Shown here one piece after another: positions 7,795 through 14,996 of a stretch of 41,758 bases of DNA. The stretch lies in NCBI GenBank assembly GCA_021783435.1, contig JAJXUC010000014.1:1-41758 (forward strand), read 5' to 3'. This stretch comes from Pseudomonadota bacterium. Its GTDB lineage: Bacteria; Pseudomonadota; Gammaproteobacteria; Burkholderiales; Burkholderiaceae. Below the pieces are notes generated by a model that was given only the letters and a program-made list of their open reading frames with translations, was not told the origin of the DNA and searched no databases. Positions within the stretch are counted from its first letter, which is position 1. Each line of letters starts with the position of its first letter. The translations under genes were made by a program, and so were the position numbers.

Positions 7795-10205
7795 GATGCA
7801 AGGGTCGTCGACAACTGCCACTGCACGAGTTGTGCGGCTGACATCGGCCTGGCGTAGAAATAACCTTGAAAGTGATGGCAGCCCATCTCCAGCAGGCTCT
7901 CAACCTGGGCCTGCTCCTCAACGCCTTCGGCGATGGCCTCCATACCCAGATTCTGCGCCAGCGCCAGCACGGTGGCGGCGATGGCGCGGCTGCGGCCACT
8001 GATGTGCAGGTCGCGCACGAATTCACGGTCGATCTTGATGCGGTGCAGCGGCAGATGCTTGATGGAACTGAGGCTGGAGAAGCCGACGCCGAAATCGTCC
8101 AGTGCGAGTGTCACGCCGAGCTTGGCGAGTTGTTCCAGGCAGACGAAAGTGTCCAGCCCGGTTTGCAGTGCCGATTCGATGATCTCCACTTCCAGGCTGG
8201 CTCCTGGCAGAGCATGCAGCCGCAGCAGTTCGGCCACGCGCGCCGGCAGTTCGGTCTGCTGCAACACCGTGGGGTGCACATTCACGCCAACCCGCGGGAT
8301 CTCGCGTCCCTGTGCCCGCCAGGCGGCCATTTGACGACACGCCGCCTCCAGCACCCAGTCCGTGACTTCGCTCATCATCCCCATGGAGTCGAGGGCATCC
8401 AGAAAGTCGCCCGGAGTGAGCAGGCCGCGTCGGGGATGGTTCCAGCGGATCAGGGCCTCGACGCCGACGAGTCGCCCGATGTTGTCAACCTGTGGCTGAT
8501 AGTGCAGCTCGAACTGCCGTTCGAGCACCGCCTGGCGCAACTCGGTCTCCAGCTTCCACAGGGGGATGAGTGGCTGCAGCATGCTGGCGTCGAAGGCGCG
8601 GTAACGCTGGCCCCCAGCCGTCTTCGCCTTGTACATGGCCTTGTCGGCGGCACGCAACAGGCTCTCGGAGTCGTCCGCGTCGAGTGGGAAATAGGCCATG
8701 CCGATGCTGGCATGCAGCGCGATGTCCTCGCCATCCAGCTTCAGGGGCTGAGCCAGGGCGTGCAACGCGGCCTCGGCCACGCGCACGCTGCCTTGCAGCA
8801 CATCGCCACCCTCGATCAGGGCGATGAACTCGTCGCCCGACAGTCGAGCCAAGGTGTCGGAGGCGCGCATGACCGAAGCCATCCGCCGGCTTGCTTCGAC
8901 CAGCGCCAGATCGCCGATGGCGTGACCCAGGCCGTCGTTGATGGTTTTGAAGTGATCCAGGTCGATGAACAGCAGGCCCAGTGTCTGCTTGCTGCGCTCG
9001 GCACGCAAGACGGCCTGCTCCAGACGGTCGCGCGCCAGTACGCGGTTGGGCAAGCCGGTGAGGCCGTCGAAATAGGCGAGTTCACGCAGCCTGGCTTGCG
9101 ACTGCTTGAGTTCCGTGATGTCGGCCAGCATGCCGATCAGGTTCTCGCCGGCGCCAAAACGTTTGTGCGCCAGGCTTGCCCAGAACTCAACCACGGACCC
9201 GCTCGCCGTTTCGCACTGCAACTCCCCATGCCAATGGCCGTGCTGCAGCAGCTCCATGCGCAAGTGCTGCAGGCGTTCGGCGGATTGCGCCGCCAGCAGG
9301 CGCGGCAATTGCCCCAGGGCCTGCGACTCGGTTTCCTGCATCAGCCGCAGGTAGGCAGGATTCACGCTTTGCAGTCGCCAATCGACATCGGCAATGAAAA
9401 TGCCTTCGCCGGCATGGCTGAGAATCTGGGCCGACTGTTCCAGCCGTGACTGCATGAGGTGCCGGTTGGTGACGTCTTCCACCACGCCCAACAGGCGCCG
9501 CCGCCCGCCGTCGCGCTGGGCACGGCCGACGACACGTGTCCAACGCGGGGTTTGCACATGGTCTTGGGCGTTGCGAAATTCGAGGTCGAGCAGCCGCATG
9601 CCTTGGAGGCAGGCATCGAAAGCAGCTTGCACCTCCGGGCGCTCGTCCGGGTGCACGCGCTCGAACAAATCGTCCATGCTCATGTCGAGGGCATGGTCGG
9701 GGTTGGGCAGTTCGGGCAGATAGCGGCCGTAGGTGACGCGGCCACTTTCCGGGTCGAGTTCGAAATCGGTCATGCGTGCCGCGTCAAGCGCCAGCGCCAG
9801 GCGCGACTGGCTCTCGCGCAGCGCGCGCTCCGAGGCATGCCGGGCCAAGGCCATGCGCAGCGCGGCGTCGACCTGGCGCGGCTCGAACGGCTTGACCAGA
9901 TAGCCATATGGCGTCGTGGCCCCGGCGCGCTCCAGGGTGTCATGGTCGGCATAGGCCGTGAGGAACACCACCGGGATGTCCCACTCCTTGAGCAGATGCG
10001 CTGCGGCGCCGATGCCATCCATGGACCCCGCCAGATGGATATCCATCAGGACGCATTGGGGTCGCAGGTTTTGGGCATGCACGAGCGCATCTTCAGCGCG
10101 TCCGACGTTGGCGACGACGGCATAGTGCAGTTTGCGCAACTGTTGTTCGAGGTTGAAGGCGGTGATGCGCTCGTCCTCGACGATCATGATGCGAACCTCC
10201 GTCAT
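7791..10205 (-). CDS. Response regulator with PAS-PAS-GGDEF-EAL domains (c-di-GMP turnover)
   Basis: The 804-residue protein has a receiver domain (1-120; acceptor Asp55 in VLMDIHL; Lys105 in LVKPFE), two PAS regions (about 135-250 and 255-370), a GGDEF domain (about 375-535) and an EAL domain (about 550-800). The GGDEF site reads SGDEF (456-460), a variant of the consensus. The EAL domain is fully conserved (EAL at 583-585, DDFGVG at 703-708, KIDREF, EGVEE), so phosphodiesterase activity on c-di-GMP is likely; cyclase activity is less certain. I chose the ATG at 10205 because AGAAGGA lies at the right distance. It follows the CHASE kinase gene by 85 bp, which is probably its partner. Confidence 0.93.
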   Translation of the reverse strand: MTEVRIMIVEDERITAFNLEQQLRKLHYAVVANVGRAEDALVHAQNLRPQCVLMDIHLAGSMDGIGAAAHLLKEWDIPVVFLTAYADHDTLERAGATTPYGYLVKPFEPRQVDAALRMALARHASERALRESQSRLALALDAARMTDFELDPESGRVTYGRYLPELPNPDHALDMSMDDLFERVHPDERPEVQAAFDACLQGMRLLDLEFRNAQDHVQTPRWTRVVGRAQRDGGRRRLLGVVEDVTNRHLMQSRLEQSAQILSHAGEGIFIADVDWRLQSVNPAYLRLMQETESQALGQLPRLLAAQSAERLQHLRMELLQHGHWHGELQCETASGSVVEFWASLAHKRFGAGENLIGMLADITELKQSQARLRELAYFDGLTGLPNRVLARDRLEQAVLRAERSKQTLGLLFIDLDHFKTINDGLGHAIGDLALVEASRRMASVMRASDTLARLSGDEFIALIEGGDVLQGSVRVAEAALHALAQPLKLDGEDIALHASIGMAYFPLDADDSESLLRAADKAMYKAKTAGGQRYRAFDASMLQPLIPLWKLETELRQAVLERQFELHYQPQVDNIGRLVGVEALIRWNHPRRGLLTPGDFLDALDSMGMMSEVTDWVLEAACRQMAAWRAQGREIPRVGVNVHPTVLQQTELPARVAELLRLHALPGASLEVEIIESALQTGLDTFVCLEQLAKLGVTLALDDFGVGFSSLSSIKHLPLHRIKIDREFVRDLHISGRSRAIAATVLALAQNLGMEAIAEGVEEQAQVESLLEMGCHHFQGYFYARPMSAAQLVQWQLSTTLAS

Positions 10206-10290
10206 GATGACCATCCTTCTCTGTGCATCGACATGGAAGCATTGAACATAGGGTGTATGCCTTGGCTGAAGGAGGGGTTAAGCGGAGAGG

Positions 10291-12084
10291 TCAAGCGGGA
10301 TGGATTGTCTTGCCGGGGGATTGCGGCAGCAAAACGACGATGCGTGTACCCACCCCGGTGTGAATGGCAAGCTTGCCTCCGCACTGCTCAGCCAAAAGCT
10401 CGATGAGGCGCATGCCCAGGGTGGCTTTGTCTTTCCAGCCTGGCGCCAGGCCGACGCCGTTGTCGGCCACGCTGAGCTCGACGCCCGCTTCCGTGTGGCT
10501 CAAGCGCACATGGATCAACCCCTCGCGTCCTTGCGGGAAGGCGTGCTTGAAGGCGTTGCTGACGGCCTCGCTGGTCAGCAATCCGCAGGGAATGGCTGTT
10601 TTGAGGTCCAGGGTCACTGGCTGGACCTCGGACGACACCTGGATGCGCCCATGCCCCAGGGTCTGGCGCAGTTCGCCGAGCAGCAGTTCGAGGTAATTGC
10701 CGAAATCGACCTGGGCGAAGTCGTGCGACTGGTAGAGCACCTGGTGGATGAGGGCCATGGCTCGCACCCGCGCTTGCGCATCGCGCAGCCGTGTCAGGGT
10801 TTCGCCGTCGGCAATGGTGTCGGCCTGCAGGTCGAGCAGGCTGTGCACCACCTGCAGATTGTTTTTCACGCGATGGCGAATCTCTTGCAGCAACAGGTCT
10901 TTCTGTTTCAGGGAGTCGCGCATCGCCAGGTCGCTGCGACGCAGGTCCTGCGTCATGCGCAGGGCTTTTCTCTGGGCCCGCTCTTGCCCGCGTCGCAGCA
11001 AATCCAGCACGGCACCGAGCAGAAGTGTGAGGGCCAGTCCCGAGGCCAGGATGATGGGTGGCGTGATGCTGCGCTGAGCACGCTCGAACGCCGGCAGCGA
11101 GGCAAAGTGCAAGGCCCAGCGGCGGCCGGAAAAATCCAGCATCAGTGTTTCCTGGAACGCGCCGGGCCGCATGGCTTGCGGGCCGCTGTAAAGCAGCCCG
11201 CCGCCGTGGCTGCCGAGGTCGTGCACGCGCAACGTGAAATCCGTGCCCAATCCCTGCCCGCTGGGCAGGTTGTCGATCAAGTCCTGAGCACGCACCGGCA
11301 TGTACACCCAGCCGCGCAGGGCGGCACTGCGCTCGGCTGGCGTGGCTCGGGGCTGGCCGTGGTGATACACGGGCATGTACAGCAAGAAGCCCGGTCGGGC
11401 CGGAGTGCGAGGTTGATCGGGTTGCTCGGGCTGCGCGCGGCTGGATGATGGCGTCGTGGCGGGCTGCAGGGGCTGATCCTGCACCAGTTCAACCACGCCG
11501 CTCAAGGCGGCCTCCCCGCTGTCACGGGCCGACTGCATTGCCGCTCGCCGCACGGGGTTGGTGGACATGTCGTAACCGATGGCGCGCTTGTTGGCGACGG
11601 TCAGCGGTTCGAGATAAAGAATGGCGGAGACGTGAGAGCCGGAGCTGGTGGGGTGGACGTGGAAATCGGTCAGGCCCTCGGCAGCCATGCGCCGCTGCAG
11701 GGCCGCGATGTCGGAGCGAGGCTTCCAGGTGGCATAGCCCAGACCCACCACGCCCGGCTGGTGCAAGGGAAGGTTGAGCGCGCGCACGTAGCCGCGGAAC
11801 AGATCGTCGTCCACCTTGGGGCTGGTGCTGTAGAACGCCGCGCCTCCGCGCGTGGTGCGACGCAGGAGATCGAGGCGCGCTTGCATGTCGATGCGCATGT
11901 GGTCGGCCAGCCGATTGAACTGCAGTTGCGCGGCAGCCTGCGCCTGCAGGCGCGTGGTCTGCCAGACCAGCAGCGTCAGGGCCAGGCCGAGCACGAGCGC
12001 AAGCGGCGCCGCCCAGCGCCACACACGCGATTCGGCGTGCGGGTCGGCCGATGGGATGTCACTCTCGGCGGATTCGGTGGGCAT
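10291..12084 (-). CDS. CHASE-domain sensor histidine kinase (HisKA_2 type)
   Basis: This 597-residue membrane kinase has transmembrane helix 1 at about 25-42, a periplasmic CHASE sensor domain (about 70-300, with SPKVDDDLFRGYVRAL and GVVGLGYATW), helix 2 at about 342-363, and a cytoplasmic HisKA_2 domain with the phosphoryl-accepting His404 in EIRHRVKNNLQVVHSLL. An HATPase_c domain follows (N box near 506-514, G1 DNGVGL at 541-546). The CHASE ligand is unknown. It is the first gene upstream of the REC-GGDEF-EAL gene, so it probably phosphorylates that regulator and couples an external signal to c-di-GMP. The proline/glutamine-rich insert at 205-232 is unusual. Confidence 0.9.
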   Translation of the reverse strand: MPTESAESDIPSADPHAESRVWRWAAPLALVLGLALTLLVWQTTRLQAQAAAQLQFNRLADHMRIDMQARLDLLRRTTRGGAAFYSTSPKVDDDLFRGYVRALNLPLHQPGVVGLGYATWKPRSDIAALQRRMAAEGLTDFHVHPTSSGSHVSAILYLEPLTVANKRAIGYDMSTNPVRRAAMQSARDSGEAALSGVVELVQDQPLQPATTPSSSRAQPEQPDQPRTPARPGFLLYMPVYHHGQPRATPAERSAALRGWVYMPVRAQDLIDNLPSGQGLGTDFTLRVHDLGSHGGGLLYSGPQAMRPGAFQETLMLDFSGRRWALHFASLPAFERAQRSITPPIILASGLALTLLLGAVLDLLRRGQERAQRKALRMTQDLRRSDLAMRDSLKQKDLLLQEIRHRVKNNLQVVHSLLDLQADTIADGETLTRLRDAQARVRAMALIHQVLYQSHDFAQVDFGNYLELLLGELRQTLGHGRIQVSSEVQPVTLDLKTAIPCGLLTSEAVSNAFKHAFPQGREGLIHVRLSHTEAGVELSVADNGVGLAPGWKDKATLGMRLIELLAEQCGGKLAIHTGVGTRIVVLLPQSPGKTIHPA

Positions 12085-12239
12085 GGCGCATGACGGATGT
12101 CAGGACTGGATGCAAACCCGACCAATGTAACCAAGCATTCCAATCCGTCTCAGAAAGACGAAGACTGCCTGGCGACCTTCAAGCCTTGCCGCCTCCGACG
12201 GCGATGACAACTGGCGGCAGCCGGATGGTCCAGCCACGG

Positions 12240-13454
12240 TTACTTCACCAGATTGTTGAGTTGGATGATGGGCAACATCACCGCCAGGACGATGATGAGC
12301 ACCAGCACCCCCATGCCCAGGATGAGCAGCGGTTCGAGGATGGTGACGAGGGTGAAGGCGCGACGCTGCACTTCCTCGCCATGCTGGCCGGCCGCGCGCT
12401 CGAGCATTTGCGGCAACGTGCCAGTCTGTTCGCCCAGGCGGACGAAGGTGATGAGCACGGGCGGGAAACGCTTGTGCAAACCGAGCGCGGCCGACAACGT
12501 CGAGCCCTCGCGCACCAGCGCCAAGGCCTCCTGCGCGTCGGCCTTGAGCACGGTGTTGGCCAGGGTGTCGATGGCCGCCTGCAGCGCGCGCAGGATGGGC
12601 ACGCCGGCGGCGGTGAGGATGGCCAGGGTCGATGCGAATCGGGCGGTGTTCAGGCCGCGTACCAATCGCCCCAGCAACGGGCTGCGCAGCAGCGCGCCGT
12701 CGAGTGCGGCGCGTGGTCCGGGCAGCTTCAGCGCCTGCCGCGCCAGCACGCCGCCCACCAGCAGCACGGCGATGATGGCCCAGCCCCAGTGGCGCAGGAA
12801 GTCGCTCAAGGCAATGAGGCCGATGGTGAGGATGGGCAGTTTTTGATGCGCGCCCTGGAAGACGCCCACAACCTGCGGCACGACATAGGTCAGCAGCAGG
12901 GTCACCACCGTGATGGCCACCAGCACGACGATGGCCGGATAGGCCATGGCCTGAATCAGCTTGCCGCGCAGCTGTTGCGCGTTTTCGAGATAGTTGGCCA
13001 GACTTTCCAGCACCAGGCCGAGATTGCCGCTGTCCTCGCCGGCCGCCACCAGGGCACGGTAGATGGGTGAGAACTCGCGTGGATGCTGCGACAGTGCCGT
13101 GGCCAGGCTGTGGCCGCCGGCCACCTCGCTCTTGATGGCCGAGAGCATGTGGCCGACCTCGGCGCGGTCGGCGTCGTCAGCCAGAGCCGCCAGGGCTCGC
13201 TCCAGCGGCAGACCCGACACCAGCAAGCCCGCGATCTGGCGTGTGAGCAAGGCAAGCTGCTGCGTGTTGAGCAGGCGCCGCCTGAAGCGCCGCACCTCGC
13301 CCGGCGCGGCCTCGGCGACGATGGCGTCGACCTCCAGCGGAATGAGCCCGCGCGCGCGCAGCATGCCGCGGGCGCCGCGGGCGCTGTCGGCCTCCAGCAC
13401 GCCGCGTTGCTCGGTGGCGGTGGAGTCGAGGGCGACGAAGCGGTAGGCGGGCAT
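12240..13454 (-). CDS. gspF: Type II secretion inner-membrane platform protein GspF
   Basis: The 404-residue protein is a GspF/PilC-family inner-membrane platform component that contacts the GspE ATPase. It starts MPAYRFVALDSTATEQRGVLEADSA, as typical for the family, and contains two homologous cytoplasmic helical domains (LLTRQIAGLLVSGLPLERAL and FASTLAILTAAGVPILRAL) separated by membrane helices near 170-195 and 215-240, with a last one near 375-400. It is the last gene of the gsp transcript. A 155-bp gap separates it from the CHASE kinase gene; this gap contains an inverted repeat at 12187-12219 but no U-tract. Confidence 0.95.
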   Translation of the reverse strand: MPAYRFVALDSTATEQRGVLEADSARGARGMLRARGLIPLEVDAIVAEAAPGEVRRFRRRLLNTQQLALLTRQIAGLLVSGLPLERALAALADDADRAEVGHMLSAIKSEVAGGHSLATALSQHPREFSPIYRALVAAGEDSGNLGLVLESLANYLENAQQLRGKLIQAMAYPAIVVLVAITVVTLLLTYVVPQVVGVFQGAHQKLPILTIGLIALSDFLRHWGWAIIAVLLVGGVLARQALKLPGPRAALDGALLRSPLLGRLVRGLNTARFASTLAILTAAGVPILRALQAAIDTLANTVLKADAQEALALVREGSTLSAALGLHKRFPPVLITFVRLGEQTGTLPQMLERAAGQHGEEVQRRAFTLVTILEPLLILGMGVLVLIIVLAVMLPIIQLNNLVK

Positions 13455-13561
13455 GGTGGGAGGTGGTGATCAGCGCGGGGCATCCGGGCAGATGTCTGGA
13501 GCAGCTCTAGCTCGTGGGCTCATCGGCAGCGCGGCTGAGCCTTGCGCTGCGGCCCCGAGCT

Positions 13562-14986
13562 TCATTCGCGCGTCACCCGCAGCAGCTCGGCCATCGAGGT
13601 CTCGCCGGTGAGAACCCAGGGCATGCCGTCGTCGCGCATGCCGTGCATGCCGGCGGCGGTGGCCAGGCGGCGCAGTTCGGCCTCGCTGGCGCGCTCGTGC
13701 ACGGCGGCGCGAATGGCGTCGTTGGCGATGAGCAGCTCGAACACGCCGGTGCGGCCGCTGTAGCCGGTCTGGTTGCAGACCGGGCAGCCCACGGCTTCGA
13801 AGCCCGGACCGTCGGCCGCCGGCTTCTTGCACTCCTGGCACAGCTTGCGCACCAGACGCTGGGCCAGCACACCGAGCAGCGAGGACGCGAGCAGGAAGGG
13901 CTCGACCCCCATGTCAATGAGGCGCGTGACGGCCGATGGCGAGTCGTTGGTGTGCAGCGTGGCCAGCACGAGGTGGCCGGTGAGCGAGGCCTGAATGGCG
14001 ATTTGTGCGGTTTCGAAATCGCGGATCTCGCCGATCATCACCACGTCCGGGTCTTGCCGCAGGATGGCCCGCAGGGCGCGGGCGAAGGTCAGGTCGATGC
14101 GCGGATTCACCTGCGTCTGGCCGATGCCGTGCAGGTCGTATTCCACCGGGTCTTCCACCGTCATGATGTTGGTGGTGGTGGCGTCGAGCCGCGCCAGCGT
14201 GGAATACAGCGTGGTGGTTTTGCCGCTGCCGGTGGGGCCGGTGACGAGGATCAACCCGTGCGGATGATGCACCAGCGCGTCGAACTGCTGCAGCATGTCG
14301 GGCGACATGCCGACGGCGCGCAAGTCCAGCTTGGCGGCGGATTTGTCGAGCAGGCGCATGACGGCGCGCTCACCATGGGCGCAGGGCAGGGTGGAGACGC
14401 GCACGTCCAGCGCCCGGCCGCCGATGCGCAGCGAAATGCGGCCGTCCTGCGGCAGGCGTTTTTCGGCAATGTCGAGCTGGGCCAGGATCTTGACCCGCGA
14501 AATCAGCGCGCCATGCAAGGCCTTGTTCGGCCGCACCACGTCGCGCAGCGCGCCGTCGACGCGGAAGCGCACCACCGAGGCCAACTCGTAGGGCTCGATG
14601 TGGATGTCGCTGGCGCCGTCGCGCGAGGCCTGGGTGAACAGCACGTTGAGCATGCGGATGATGGGCGCGTCGTCGGCCGCCTCCAGCAGGTCCTCCACCG
14701 CCGGCAGATCCTGCATCAGGCGGGACAGGTCGACGTCGCCCTCCACCTCGCTCACCACCTCGGCGGCGCTGCCGTCGCGCGCGGCGTAGGCAGTGCCGAT
14801 GCGCTCCTGCAGTTCGGTGGCCGTGACGCGCTGAAGAGACTGCACGGTGTGGGTGCGCTGCACCTCGGCCAGGCCGGCGGCGCGCGTGGTCTCGCTCACC
14901 CAGAGCTTGAGCAGGGCGCCATCCTGCTCGGCCAGCAGCGACTGGTCGCGGCAGAAAGCGTAAGGCAGCGGGTAGCGCAGCGACAT
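13562..14986 (-). CDS. gspE: Type II secretion ATPase GspE
   Basis: The 474-residue hexameric ATPase drives pseudopilus assembly from the cytoplasmic face. Visible are the N-terminal GspE domain, Walker A GPTGSGKT (250-257), the Asp box MTVEDPVEY (275-283), Walker B VVMIGEIRD (315-323), the His box LATLHTND, and a zinc-binding C-metal module formed by CQEC (383-386) and CPVC (401-404). All catalytic elements are intact. The gene begins 10 bp after the gspD stop and is followed 107 bp later by gspF. Confidence 0.96.
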   Translation of the reverse strand: MSLRYPLPYAFCRDQSLLAEQDGALLKLWVSETTRAAGLAEVQRTHTVQSLQRVTATELQERIGTAYAARDGSAAEVVSEVEGDVDLSRLMQDLPAVEDLLEAADDAPIIRMLNVLFTQASRDGASDIHIEPYELASVVRFRVDGALRDVVRPNKALHGALISRVKILAQLDIAEKRLPQDGRISLRIGGRALDVRVSTLPCAHGERAVMRLLDKSAAKLDLRAVGMSPDMLQQFDALVHHPHGLILVTGPTGSGKTTTLYSTLARLDATTTNIMTVEDPVEYDLHGIGQTQVNPRIDLTFARALRAILRQDPDVVMIGEIRDFETAQIAIQASLTGHLVLATLHTNDSPSAVTRLIDMGVEPFLLASSLLGVLAQRLVRKLCQECKKPAADGPGFEAVGCPVCNQTGYSGRTGVFELLIANDAIRAAVHERASEAELRRLATAAGMHGMRDDGMPWVLTGETSMAELLRVTRE

Positions 14987-14996
14987 CGCAGCGGCC

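Noticed and set aside
7866..10406. Plus-strand open frames opposite the REC-GGDEF-EAL gene
   Set aside because: They are antisense shadows of a clearly conserved multidomain protein.
12187..12219. Inverted repeat after gspF as a terminator
   Set aside because: The 7-bp stem has a long loop of 19 bases and no U-tract follows on the minus strand.
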